The notes beneath the pieces are model-generated. The model saw nothing but the letters and a program-made list of their open reading frames with translations. It searched no databases and was not told the DNA's origin. From positions 1 through 64,000 of the forward strand of contig JBGVED010000041.1 of assembly GCA_045119835.1 (NCBI GenBank): DNA of 64,000 nucleotides. The letters run 5' to 3'. Below are positions 8,501 through 16,267 of this stretch, in pieces (position 1 is the stretch's first letter; each line of letters begins with the position of its first letter). The position numbers were made by a program, and so were the translations under genes. The DNA comes from CALVUJ01 sp045119835. GTDB lineage: Bacteria > Bacillota_I > Bacilli_A > RFN20 > DUOF01.

Positions 8501-8824
8501 TATTAAAAGATGATGGGACATTGATATTCGTTTCTCATAATTCTTATAATCATATCTTCTCTGAAAACTATTAGCTGTAATGCACAACTCTTTTATATTT
8601 TTCAAGAAAGTTTTGCTTGTTATTTTTCTTTGGTATAATTTATTGAAATTGGAATTAAAATTTTGAACTACCGCACTATCTTTGTCATCTATTGAATATA
8701 GAGGTCTAAATAATTTAACGATTGTATCCATTATCTCTTTATCAATCCAATCAAATTCAATTTCTTTTTTTATGTTTTGATTTATAAACTTTTTATGTTC
8801 ATAATTTAGTTCTTCATAATACAT
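5519..8824 (-). CDS. Large STAND/NACHT-like P-loop NTPase of 1101 residues, candidate defence protein
   Basis: The N-terminal 100 residues are helical. A Walker A motif GEGGIGKT sits at 110-117 and a Walker B FYLIIDAYNEL around 160-170, followed by a sensor-like IIISYR. This order fits STAND/NACHT-type ATPases used by bacterial immune receptors. The remaining 800 or so residues show no family I can name. They are helical and then beta-rich, with a Cys-rich patch (PNCPFNC, about residue 470) and a final CNNC near the C-terminus that could bind zinc. ATG at 8824 follows GGGTGA. No nuclease or protease effector domain is obvious, so an effector may be the neighbouring nucleotidyltransferase or lie in the uncharacterised part. 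Confidence 0.75.
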   Translation of the reverse strand: MYYEELNYEHKKFINQNIKKEIEFDWIDKEIMDTIVKLFRPLYSIDDKDSAVVQNFNSNFNKLYQRKITSKTFLKNIKELCITANSFQRRYDYKNYEKRISMSHHLLISGEGGIGKTFFLYKLEKKLEEGNINHLCLYGKYLSNISNELKKELLAMRKEFYLIIDAYNELSETNQREILKFISLLKNKKKMNIIISYRSGKLKKDIEKNLIELLNNKYLFKGVEYESSLEKLINRYGIEITKYIDVLDINNPFYLHMLNEVLIEKKLRKNQIPDLTKITFIMEQYIKNTCNISTWNCTKKLCEYLYEKGKIYFTEKDLEKIFGENNYDFVNNLIEYDLITNYISDNEEIYAFKIQKMAEYLIARSFYNDMDNLSKRKIAKLAEEKMKKNYSLREPIIVAIFDKYKEKNLKKAIDIVNMIDFDIEIDAQAIKKIFFTKEQIRKIQKKTVVSDWQNLFLEFGGNPNCPFNCSNYFNAFLINNEKEQKHIYTRFNKHDYVIKLRNILYSISILNSDENTLNEYFYYALWLSSSQNNIVRKISMKIMYEIAYKHKEFINKMRRIYKKVSEIYIKKAIIQVVSSLEKNRSTRTFLKKIYMDKDVFDAEIISRISEYLNDKNYLFLEKVNLYEKLDDSIKVDKKLDFNRILYMADTYEKNCLKFDRFSEKNTLTMYDNFILNSPIEILKYNKKLAEELKCIKNNGYCKYSMSKSLFNSHIEQPKILKIDEKKMFILFQEIYKHISEIYEYSFENETFYKWDDFNNSLLKKVLLIAQDYLLGTLMCNYYTSEFSIYNDEITLGFKPYKHFEEDEQSFNICTPIGKYNETIDGINAKLLKSTSIYGEKSKSWFNNVQMSIDNCIKLTSKITYNSVNWRLISGDVHLYIKEGDLGDTCSESYNICLGIDSRTTLKKENEKRRLTIDREKYCKCMKDYIKTKKYKCVNVPAIDSGSDVFRETNLALPPSKLINLLNLKYDEYNSIWKDKNKTVILCDNNEKHYYKNVITNAVYIEEEYLKKVEMNHDIKYWIYTEKYHKQYNWNEEAALHLEIDLHGNILYKVKNTDSNVRDKFNRKCNNCKYGLAPKNEMELCEFDFENNILDILKVEEK

Positions 8825-8922
8825 ATAATCACCCCATATATATTATATCAATATAGCTAACTTCTGCAATTTTTAATTTGTTTGTAAGTTATCAAGTACC
8901 TAAATATATATTTAAAAACAAT

Positions 8923-9435
8923 TTAATCATGAACCCTATCTTTTTTATTTACTTTTTCTCTATTCTCAAGTTTATTAAACTCTTTATAAATATGTGTTAT
9001 TGCTTGTCTTATATCAGGTTTCTTTGCTTTTACTATTTGATAATGATAATCATATTTCCAACCAATATATTCTAATGAACCATAAACATTTTTGAAGTCG
9101 TTTGTCGAGTGTTCTTTTCTTTTTCCATTTTCATTAGATATAAAATAAGTTAATGGCAGTTGTAGTATTGAAGCAATTTTCAAGAAATCTTCTAAAGACA
9201 TTTTGTTTTTACCATTTAACCACATTGTTATTGTAGATGGTACAACTTTTAGTTTCTTTGCTAGTTCTTTTTTAGTCATATTTCTATATTTTAAAGCATT
9301 ATTAATGTTTCTAATAACATTTGATTCCGTGTATTCTTTTTTAGTAAGTTTTTGAATATCTTCTTCATCAAAACTTTCATAATAAGAATCATCTTTGTGT
9401 AAGTCATAACAAAACGAATAAAACTCTTCACTCAT
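8923..9435 (-). CDS. XRE-family transcriptional regulator
   Basis: A 170-residue protein with a central Cro/CI-type helix-turn-helix (about residues 40-100): NALKYRNMTKKELAKKLKV then PSTITMWLNGKNKMS, and the typical IASILQLPLTYF end. Acidic N-terminal and basic C-terminal extensions flank it. GAGGGTGATA precedes the ATG. It is divergent from the DnaD-like gene at 9697, the usual position of a repressor guarding replication and excision genes of a mobile element, and lies upstream of the STAND NTPase gene on the same strand. It may bind the GACAAAA-type sites near 9562 and 5476, which is inference. Confidence 0.85.
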   Translation of the reverse strand: MSEEFYSFCYDLHKDDSYYESFDEEDIQKLTKKEYTESNVIRNINNALKYRNMTKKELAKKLKVVPSTITMWLNGKNKMSLEDFLKIASILQLPLTYFISNENGKRKEHSTNDFKNVYGSLEYIGWKYDYHYQIVKAKKPDIRQAITHIYKEFNKLENREKVNKKDRVHD

Positions 9436-9587
9436 ATTATCACCCTCGATACAATAATACCCTAAAATTCATTATGCGTGAACTATTAGAAAAATTTTTT
9501 ATGCTGTTTTTTTCTTAGAGAATAAAGACTTTTATTAATTCTACTTTATAAAACTTTATACGACAAAACCAATCCTTAATAATCACA

Positions 9588-9653
9588 TGGTATAATGTTC
9601 GCAAGAAAAATTATATAGTAGTAAAATCAGAAAATTATTATTCTGATTTTTTT
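9588..9653 (+). promoter_or_regulatory. Extended -10 promoter followed by an attenuator-like hairpin
   Basis: TGGTATAAT at 9588-9596 is an extended -10. Thirty bases downstream AATCAGAA (9625-9632) pairs with TTCTGATT (9641-9648), followed by a run of T. This intrinsic terminator lies in the leader of the 9697 gene, suggesting premature termination controls it. A GACAAAAC half-site at 9562-9569 sits just upstream. The 9436-9696 interval shows no gene. Confidence 0.55.
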
Positions 9654-9696
9654 ATTTTAATACTACTAATTTTCAAAAAGGAAAGGAGGCGAATTG

Positions 9697-10269
9697 ATGA
9701 GTAATAAAGATAAACAAACAATGGATTATTGGAGGCACTCTACTAACTTGTTTGAAGAAACGGAAATGGAACTAGCGGTATCCTCTCAAGGTTTTGAAGC
9801 ATATGGTGTTTATTGTTTCTTAATGGAAAAGGTTAATTATGACATTACAGGTGGATTAGTAATGGATGAAGATAAGTTATCTCTGTTTGCTAGGAAAGTT
9901 AATATGTCTATTAGGAAATTCAAAGAAATATTAAGCGAGTTATTAAAGAGAAATTTGTTTAATAAAGATTTGTATATTAACTCAAATATCTTAACTAATC
10001 ATAACTCTGAAAGTGGTAAAGAACTTGTTATTTCTAAAAGACAGGTCAAGAAAAACTATATTGCTAATAAAAGAAAAGAAGCCAATGTAGAATTCTACAA
10101 TGACAATGTAGTTAATAAAGATATAGATACAGATAAAGACATAGATAAAGTTATAGATAGAGATATAGAAAAAGATAAAAGTAAAGAAGAACCTATAATT
10201 GATGAAGCAAAAGAACTTGAAAGATTAAAAGAAGCTAGGAAACACAGAAAAGCATTTAAAAACACCTAA
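9697..10269 (+). CDS. DnaD/DUF4373-like replication-initiator protein of the mobile element
   Basis: A 190-residue protein from ATG 9697 with GGAGGCGAA upstream. The N-terminal 90 residues (DYWRHSTNLFEETEMELA, then GFEAYGVYCFLMEKV and MDEDKLSLFARKVNMSIRKF) resemble the winged-helix segment of DUF4373/Lin1244-type phage proteins related to DnaD and RepA initiators. The C-terminus is a highly charged low-complexity tail rich in Asp, Lys and Ile from about residue 140. In such elements this gene usually supports replication. It lies upstream of the recombinase gene on the same strand. The assignment rests on pattern resemblance. Confidence 0.65.
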   Translation: MSNKDKQTMDYWRHSTNLFEETEMELAVSSQGFEAYGVYCFLMEKVNYDITGGLVMDEDKLSLFARKVNMSIRKFKEILSELLKRNLFNKDLYINSNILTNHNSESGKELVISKRQVKKNYIANKRKEANVEFYNDNVVNKDIDTDKDIDKVIDRDIEKDKSKEEPIIDEAKELERLKEARKHRKAFKNT

Positions 10270-10301
10270 CCTTCGGTTATATATAGAAAGGAGATGAAAA
10301 T

Positions 10302-10457
10302 TTGGAAGATAAGAGTGTGATTATTGCAAACTTTAAAAGCAAGAGTATATCAAAAGATAGTTTTAAAATTGACTCTTCCCTTTTAGAGAAAATAAAATGC
10401 AACTTATCTTTTCTCTTGCTTAAATTCTTGAAGCAAGAGAAACATTGTCTTGCATAA
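10302..10457 (+). CDS. Possible small protein of 51 residues (TTG start)
   Basis: AAAGGAGATGAAAA precedes a TTG at 10302, opening a 52-codon frame to TAA at 10455-10457. The product begins MEDKSVIIANFKSKSISKDS and has no recognisable motif. It fills most of the gap between the DnaD-like gene and the recombinase. The binding site is good, but the TTG start and unknown product keep confidence moderate. A longer open frame on the opposite strand has no comparable binding site. Confidence 0.45.
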   Translation: MEDKSVIIANFKSKSISKDSFKIDSSLLEKIKCNLSFLLLKFLKQEKHCLA

Positions 10458-10521
10458 AAATAGGACTTGATTTTAGTGATTTTTGATTGTACCATCATGA
10501 TGCTACAAGGAGGGGAAAGAA

Positions 10522-12087
10522 ATGAAAAGAGCAGTTATCTATGCTAGATATAGTAGTGATAGACAAAGTGAACAATCAATTGAAGGACAAGTTCATGTAT
10601 GTACTGATTTTGCTAAAAATAATGATTATGTTATCGTAGGTAGTTATATTGATCGAGCGATGACTGGAACTAATGATAATCGAGCAGAGTTTCAACAAAT
10701 GATAAAAGATAGTGCTAAAAACAAGTTTGAGTACATTCTAGTTTATAAATTAGATAGATTCTCAAGAAATAGATATGATAGTGTTATGAACAAATCTATC
10801 TTAAAGAAAAATGGTGTTAAGTTAGTATCGGCGACTGAACCAATAAGCGAGAAACCTGAAGGAATCATTTTAGAGAGTTTACTTGAAGGAATGGCAGAGT
10901 ATTATTCCGTTGAATTATCGCAAAAAGTTAAAAGAGGTATGAAAGAATCTAGAAGCAAAGGTTTGTTTACTGGAGGCAATAGAATGTATGGTTATGACAT
11001 CATTAATCAAAGATATGTTATAAACGAAGAAGAAGCTTCTATAATTAGGAGAATTTATCGAGAATACACAAGTGGTATAAGAATTAAGGAAATAGTTAAT
11101 TCGTTAAATAACGAGGGAATTAGAACCCTTTTAGGAAAGAAAATGACTCCCGGTAGAGTTTCCTATATTCTTCATAACCCTAAATATATGGGTAAATGTG
11201 TAATCGCAGGGATTGAATATCCTAATATGGTTCCTCCTATTATTGATGAAGAAACTTTTAACTATGCTCAACATAATATAGCAAGAAATAAATTAAAGAA
11301 TGGAAGATGTAAAGCAATAAAACCTTATTTATTAAGTGGTAAGTTATATTGTGCGAATTGCAATTCCTTACTAACAGGAAGTGGCGGCACTGATAAATAT
11401 AAAAGAGTTCATTATTACTATAAATGTGCGAACAAGACAAAGAATACTTTGAATTGTAATAGTCATTCATATCGTAAAGATGAACTTGAAGATTTTATTT
11501 TAAATTGTATTCTAAATAAAATTATGACTAACTCTTTAATAAATGAAATCGCAGAGAATACGGCATCTTTATATAATCAAGAAATAAAAGAAAGCTTAGA
11601 TTTAAAATTACTTAAAGATAAATTAAATGATATAGATAATAAATTAAATAATTATGCTCTAGCAATAGGGCAAGGAATCTTCAACTCTAAAACTCAAGAA
11701 ATAATGAATGAGTTAATAAAAGATAAAGCAAATATTGAAACAGAAATTGCTATCCAAGAATCATTACAAACTAAACCTATTACTAGTGATAGTGTAAAAG
11801 AATACTTAAATAAATTTAATGAATTAGATTACACTAAAGAAACTACTAAAAAGATGATATTTGATATATTTATAAATAAAATTATTGTTTATGATAACGA
11901 TGATATGGTTATCATCTGTAATACAAATAATAGTCAAATTGACATAAAAAAAGAACCCTTGAATCAAGAGTTCATATTCCACTCATTTGGTGGACCGAAC
12001 TCTTCCGAATGCGAACACTATAAATCCATAAAACTAGCAAAAGGATACTTCAGTATTCAATCATCTTACATACGACATGACATGTAA
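10522..12087 (+). CDS. Large serine recombinase (site-specific integrase)
   Basis: A 521-residue protein with the resolvase catalytic domain at the N-terminus: YARYSSDRQSEQSIEGQ carries the nucleophilic Ser11 or 12, and YKLDRFSRNRYD carries the Arg-rich active-site motif. A recombinase domain (about 150-270), a zinc ribbon (CANCNSLL and a later CANKTKNTLNC) and a coiled coil (about 365-420) follow, the standard large serine integrase layout. GGAGGGGAAAGAA precedes the ATG. The last 34 codons run through the att-like repeat at 11986-12019, so the C-terminal tail was probably fixed by the integration site. It would integrate and excise the element. Confidence 0.95.
   Translation: MKRAVIYARYSSDRQSEQSIEGQVHVCTDFAKNNDYVIVGSYIDRAMTGTNDNRAEFQQMIKDSAKNKFEYILVYKLDRFSRNRYDSVMNKSILKKNGVKLVSATEPISEKPEGIILESLLEGMAEYYSVELSQKVKRGMKESRSKGLFTGGNRMYGYDIINQRYVINEEEASIIRRIYREYTSGIRIKEIVNSLNNEGIRTLLGKKMTPGRVSYILHNPKYMGKCVIAGIEYPNMVPPIIDEETFNYAQHNIARNKLKNGRCKAIKPYLLSGKLYCANCNSLLTGSGGTDKYKRVHYYYKCANKTKNTLNCNSHSYRKDELEDFILNCILNKIMTNSLINEIAENTASLYNQEIKESLDLKLLKDKLNDIDNKLNNYALAIGQGIFNSKTQEIMNELIKDKANIETEIAIQESLQTKPITSDSVKEYLNKFNELDYTKETTKKMIFDIFINKIIVYDNDDMVIICNTNNSQIDIKKEPLNQEFIFHSFGGPNSSECEHYKSIKLAKGYFSIQSSYIRHDM
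11986..12019. other. Candidate right attachment site inside the recombinase 3' end
   Basis: This 34-bp sequence is the partner of 147-180, with identical outer arms of 16 and 11 bases and a divergent 7-base centre. It encodes the FGGPNSSECEH segment of the recombinase. Sequence to its right is host-like (a decayed cation-efflux gene and then an operon). Confidence 0.5.
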
Positions 12088-12126
12088 TTACAGCAAAAAA
12101 TAAATTTATCTTGTTATAGTAAATCC

Positions 12127-12151
12127 AGGTTTCTAATTGAAACCTTTTTTA
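12127..12151 (+). terminator. Intrinsic terminator after the recombinase gene
   Basis: AGGTTTC (12127-12133) pairs with GAAACCT (12139-12145) and is followed by a T-run. Confidence 0.8.
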
Positions 12152-12186
12152 TATTAAATAGCATTCGAATTCGACAGTTACATGGT

Positions 12187-12363
12187 TTATATAACATGTT
12201 CTTTTAATTCTTCTTTTATATAACGTTTTAATTCGTAATTTTGCTTATTTGTAACCACATGCATTGTTGTATAATTATTTACCCCATCCATACTCCACAA
12301 ATGAATATGATATACATCTTTTACATTTTCTATCTCTAATAAATGATATTTAATTCCTCCTAC
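12187..12363 (-). pseudogene. C-terminal fragment of a cation diffusion facilitator (CzcD-like) transporter
   Basis: Fifty-eight codons end at TAA 12187-12189 and read ENVKDVYHIHLWSMDGVNN and onward, matching the cytoplasmic C-terminal domain of CDF metal exporters (the VKDVHHIHxWSMDG motif). There is no start codon, an in-frame TAA lies just upstream at 12364-12366, and no transmembrane part is present. It is a decayed remnant next to the integrated element. The 12088-12416 interval holds only this fragment and the recombinase terminator. Confidence 0.75.
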
Positions 12364-12416
12364 TTAAATTCTACTATTTACCATAAATTTCAAGAAAACA
12401 AAAGTAACTTAATGTA

Positions 12417-13202
12417 TTATTCAACTCTATACTTAATGTAATATTGTTTTAAAATACCTTTATACTTATCCTTCCATGGTTTGTTTCTTCCATAATAATG
12501 TATTATACTGCAATTTTCTTCAACCCACTTGTTATCAATTTTATCATCGTGTCGCATATTATATAAATTGATAGCTCTATCAGATAAATTATATTTTATA
12601 TTGCTAACTAATTTCACTCTATCACCATATAATCCTTGTAAAATGTCTTGATCTGGCAAACATAAGCATCTTTTATATTTAGAAATATAGTCATATATTT
12701 TTTCGCTGCTAATAACATTTCTAAGTTCTTTTAAATTTAGTAATAAAACCCCTGTATTCAAATATGGTGAATCTTTCGGAGCTCTATTTTTTATTTCGTT
12801 AAATTTTCTTAATCCATTTCTCACATTAGAAGAACCTACAAAATACATATCTTCAAAATCAGTAGTATATAATTCGCTCAAATCTTTTAAAACAATTATA
12901 TCTGGATCTAGATACAAAATTCTCTCTAAATTATTTGGCAAATATTTTGGTGCTAACAAACGATAATAAATAACACTAGGATATCTATTACTAGTTGGTG
13001 CATTATCTAATATATCATCTTTATACTTAATCAAATTAATATTAATATTATATTTTTTAAAAGCATCTTCTAACTCATTTGATTCAATATCATTTGCAAC
13101 AACATATAAATTAATATTATTACCATTATTTGAAACCAAAGAATTAATCATTGTCTTTAATTGCGTTAAATACTTTTTATTAATTGTAACTAATACATTC
13201 AT
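12417..13202 (-). CDS. Glycosyltransferase family 8
   Basis: The start is placed at ATG 13202, ten codons inside the longest frame, because GGTGG lies seven bases upstream. The product has 261 residues. It begins MNVLVTINKKYLTQLKTMI as GT8 enzymes do, has the metal-binding DPD in LYLDPDIIVLKDLSEL near residue 100, NTGVLLLNL, LPDQDILQ and the C-terminal HYYGRNKPW. GT8 enzymes transfer glucose or galactose from nucleotide sugars to lipopolysaccharide, teichoic acid or protein acceptors in the cytoplasm. The acceptor is unknown. It lies downstream of the riboswitch operon in the same direction and may be read with it. Confidence 0.9.
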   Translation of the reverse strand: MNVLVTINKKYLTQLKTMINSLVSNNGNNINLYVVANDIESNELEDAFKKYNININLIKYKDDILDNAPTSNRYPSVIYYRLLAPKYLPNNLERILYLDPDIIVLKDLSELYTTDFEDMYFVGSSNVRNGLRKFNEIKNRAPKDSPYLNTGVLLLNLKELRNVISSEKIYDYISKYKRCLCLPDQDILQGLYGDRVKLVSNIKYNLSDRAINLYNMRHDDKIDNKWVEENCSIIHYYGRNKPWKDKYKGILKQYYIKYRVE

Positions 13203-13250
13203 TCTTACCACCAATACCATTCCTTTATACATCTAACTAATTATGCAAAT

Positions 13251-13908
13251 TTATTTTAAAATACTAATTTTAACACTAATGAGAATCATCTGTATTTTTT
13301 CTGTTTTCTTTACTTTTTTAGGAACACTTAAAAAAACACGAACTATCAATAATACTGAAATAAATAACATCATAATTGATACAATCCACATGAAAGTTTC
13401 TCCATAAAAAGGATGAACAATAAGTACAGTTCCTAAAGTTAATGCAACAAAAGAAAAAATCAAATTACTAATTGAATATGTTTCACTTTTTTTATGAGTA
13501 TATAAATACCCTTTAACTTCATACATAATACCCCTTAAATACAAACCAAAACCTACAACAAAACAAGGACCTATAAAATCAGTTACCTTAAATTGTTCCA
13601 AAACACAAAAAGCAACAAGTTCAGTTAACAAACAATCTCAATAACTTTCAAAACTTTTTTATTCTATAAATCATCATTTTTGAAATTGTTAATAAGATAA
13701 AATACAACATATGCCAAAATAAGTATAGCTAATATTAAGTCTATTTATTGCTCCAATTTTTAAAAAATACTGATAAATCTTCCAAAATTGGTAACAAAAA
13801 CACGCCTAAAACTATTAATAATGATGCTACAGCAAAATACATCCAGAAAAACTTTGTTTTCTTTACTAAACTACTATTTCTTTCATTTATTTTCTCTCCT
13901 TTTATCAT
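13251..13908 (-). pseudogene. Broken DUF308/HdeD-like membrane protein gene
   Basis: The frame opening at 13908, six bases after the alarmone synthetase stop, encodes a charged start then FFWMYFAVASLLIVLGVFLL, a transmembrane segment, and stops after about 50 codons. Further membrane-like sequence (LILAILILAYVVFYLI) continues past stops. After a frame change an open stretch from 13631 to 13251 encodes three more membrane segments (VTDFIGPCFVVGFGLYLRGI and others). Together they read as one HdeD/DUF308-type protein broken by stops and a frameshift. Alternatively, two short membrane proteins are expressed. No terminator separates it from the operon. Confidence 0.6.
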
Positions 13909-13914
13909 AATAAC

Positions 13915-14694
13915 CTATTTTATAGGAACATCTAATTTACTAATTCTTTCAACCAGTAAATCATCTTCAGTTGGCAAATCCTCCGCTGCTTCTATTTGCT
14001 TTCTTAGACTCAGCATTTTTTCATCTGTATTTGCAATAATATCAGAGCATTCTTTAAGTTGTTTTGTTATCTCTTTTTGATCAGGGATTTCTTTTTTATA
14101 TTTTATTTGATGCTCTAGACTAGCCCAAAAATCCATGGCAATAGTTCTTATTTGAACCTCAACATTAACATCTTTTCTACCACTTGATAAAAATACAGGA
14201 ACTTTTACAATCAAATGTAAACTTCTATATCCATTATCTTTAGGGTTTTCAATATAATCTTTCTTTTCTATTAAAACAATATCATCTTGTTTTAACAAAG
14301 CATCTGCAATTGTATATATATCATCAATATATGAACAAATAATTCTAATACCCGCAACATCTTTAATTTCTTTTTCTATATTTTCTATACTAACCGGCAA
14401 ATTTTTCTTCATTAATTTTTTCATAATACTTTCACTTCTTTTTAACCTAGTTTGTATAGAGTTTATAGGATTGCGCTTATTTTTTATATTAAACTCTGTG
14501 CTTAATATTTCAAACTTAGTTTGTATTTCTTTTAATGCACAGGTATAAGTCATCTGTAATTCTTTATATTCAACCATTGTCCACATCATTTGCTTTGTTT
14601 TATCGTATAACATTTTTCTTAAATCATTCCCAAAAGGAGATGCTCCTTTTAAAACAGATAATCCATTTGCTTCTTTTTCGCCGTTTACATTCAT
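13915..14694 (-). CDS. Small alarmone synthetase, (p)ppGpp synthetase of the RelQ/RelP type
   Basis: The start is set at ATG 14694, because the longer frame's TTG overlaps the binding site GGAGGG. The product has 259 residues with a single RelA/SpoT synthetase domain (about 90-200): GIRIICSYIDDIYTIADAL, NGYRSLHLIVKVP and VEVQIRTIAMDFWASLEHQ. There is no HD hydrolase, TGS or ACT domain, so it is a synthetase-only enzyme that makes ppGpp, pppGpp or pGpp from GTP or GDP and ATP. It sits 29 bases after cardiolipin synthase in a manganese-riboswitch operon, an unexpected place that could couple metal or envelope stress to the stringent response. Confidence 0.9.
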   Translation of the reverse strand: MNVNGEKEANGLSVLKGASPFGNDLRKMLYDKTKQMMWTMVEYKELQMTYTCALKEIQTKFEILSTEFNIKNKRNPINSIQTRLKRSESIMKKLMKKNLPVSIENIEKEIKDVAGIRIICSYIDDIYTIADALLKQDDIVLIEKKDYIENPKDNGYRSLHLIVKVPVFLSSGRKDVNVEVQIRTIAMDFWASLEHQIKYKKEIPDQKEITKQLKECSDIIANTDEKMLSLRKQIEAAEDLPTEDDLLVERISKLDVPIK

Positions 14695-14723
14695 ATCATT
14701 TCCCTCCTTCAAATTAAATCATA

Positions 14724-16262
14724 TTACATAAATGGTGCAAAAAGCCTTAACACTTCTTGAAACATACTTTTTAATAAGCCACATTTACATTTTTCTTTAG
14801 TAATTATTTCGCATGAATTTAATGTTTCTAAGAAATCTTCTTTAACATCCATAACTGTCTTGTTATTATAAATACAAACTCCACATTCAAAATGTAAATA
14901 TAAGCTACGAAAATCTAAATTAGTTGTTCCTACAGTTGCAATTGTATCATCAGACACAAATGTTTTTGAATGAATAAATCCTTTTGAGTACTCATAAATT
15001 TTAACCCCTGCATTTATAAGTTCTCTATAATAAGACCTTGTAGCAATATGCACTATCTTTTTATCCCATTTATGAGGTGTTACTATACGAACATCAATTC
15101 CACTTTTCGCAGCTAAACAAAGTGCTGAAACCATGCTATTATCAATAATAAGATATGGTGTATTTATATAAACATATTTTTTAGCATTATTAATAATATA
15201 AAGATATATATGTTCTCCAACATTTTCTTTATCCATCGGACTATCACAATAAGGTTGAACATATCCTTTTTCATTTATATCTCTTTTATAAATACTATTA
15301 GGATGATAAATAGCATAATCTTCATTGTCATTCCCACATAATTCCCACATTTGAAGAAACATTAATGTAAAACTCCAAGCAGCATTTCCTTTAATCATTA
15401 TCGATGAATCCTTCCAATGTCCATAAGGTTGTTTTTCATTTATATATTCATCCGCTAGGTTGATTCCACCAGTAAAAGCCACTTCTCCATCAATTGAAAC
15501 TATTTTTCTATGATCCCTGTTATTTTGTTTAGCTGTTAATAATGGATTGAAAGGATTAAATACTCTACATTCAATTCCTTCTTTTTCTATTTTTTTATAA
15601 TAGTTTTTAGGCAATTTAAAAAAGCAACCAACATCATCATATAATACCCTTACTTTTACTCCCTCTTTAACTTTTTGTTTTAATATTTCTAGTATAGAAT
15701 TCCACATTTTTCCTTCTTCAATAATGAAATATTCTAAAAAGATATATCTTTTTGCTTTTTTTAACTCTTCTAATAAACATTCAAATTTTTTCTCTCCCGG
15801 AGTTAAATATTTAGTGGATGTATTATCATATAAAGGAAAAGAAGCAAACTCTTGTAAATATCTTATTTTAGTTATATGTTCTTTGCTATCATTATCAATT
15901 TCACTTAAATTTATAAGATTATCTCTATCTATATATTTACTAGCTTTGTCTTCATAAAATTTAATCTTCTTCCTAAATTGTTTTTTAGATACCTCTATAC
16001 TAGATAGTATATAGAAGAATACACCAAATATAGGAAAAACTAAAATTATAAATATCCAAGTTAATTGATATCCGCTTTTTTCTTTCTTTGAGATAATTTT
16101 TAAAGATAAAATTACTCCTATTATTGAAAAAACAATATTTAAAATATTAGAAATCTTACTATTACTAATTAATACATATAAAATGAAAAACAATTGTAAA
16201 AGCAAAAATAATGCTACAAAGACTCTTCTAACAACTAAAGTTCTAAACCACCCCTGTTTCAT
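14724..16262 (-). CDS. cls: Cardiolipin synthase
   Basis: A 512-residue phospholipase-D-type enzyme that joins two phosphatidylglycerols into cardiolipin and glycerol at the membrane. Three hydrophobic segments occupy about residues 10-90 and two HKD motifs follow at His251 (HRKIVSIDGEVAFTGG) and His431 (HSKTFVSDDTIATVGTTNLD), the expected spacing and length for Cls. It starts five bases after the P-type ATPase stop, inside the riboswitch operon. Its presence next to acyl-activating enzymes suggests the operon deals with membrane lipids. Confidence 0.93.
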   Translation of the reverse strand: MKQGWFRTLVVRRVFVALFLLLQLFFILYVLISNSKISNILNIVFSIIGVILSLKIISKKEKSGYQLTWIFIILVFPIFGVFFYILSSIEVSKKQFRKKIKFYEDKASKYIDRDNLINLSEIDNDSKEHITKIRYLQEFASFPLYDNTSTKYLTPGEKKFECLLEELKKAKRYIFLEYFIIEEGKMWNSILEILKQKVKEGVKVRVLYDDVGCFFKLPKNYYKKIEKEGIECRVFNPFNPLLTAKQNNRDHRKIVSIDGEVAFTGGINLADEYINEKQPYGHWKDSSIMIKGNAAWSFTLMFLQMWELCGNDNEDYAIYHPNSIYKRDINEKGYVQPYCDSPMDKENVGEHIYLYIINNAKKYVYINTPYLIIDNSMVSALCLAAKSGIDVRIVTPHKWDKKIVHIATRSYYRELINAGVKIYEYSKGFIHSKTFVSDDTIATVGTTNLDFRSLYLHFECGVCIYNNKTVMDVKEDFLETLNSCEIITKEKCKCGLLKSMFQEVLRLFAPFM

Positions 16263-16267
16263 AATAT

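Larger units (their letters stand above)
147..12019. mobile_element. Putative serine-recombinase mobile element of about 11.9 kb
   Basis: The segment is bounded by two similar 34-bp direct repeats, carries a large serine recombinase at its right end, and holds an XRE regulator, a DnaD/DUF4373-like protein and accessory cargo with no housekeeping genes. To the right the host sequence begins with a decayed cation-efflux gene fragment and then an ordered operon. The left limit is less certain because an IS element has inserted next to the repeat. No conjugation or capsid genes are visible, so it would be a small integrative element carrying defence or toxin cargo. Confidence 0.55.

Noticed and set aside
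10277..10498. Minus-strand open frame of 73 codons between the DnaD-like and recombinase genes
   Set aside because: It has no convincing binding site and overlaps a plus-strand frame with AAAGGAGATG before a TTG, which fits the direction of its neighbours better.
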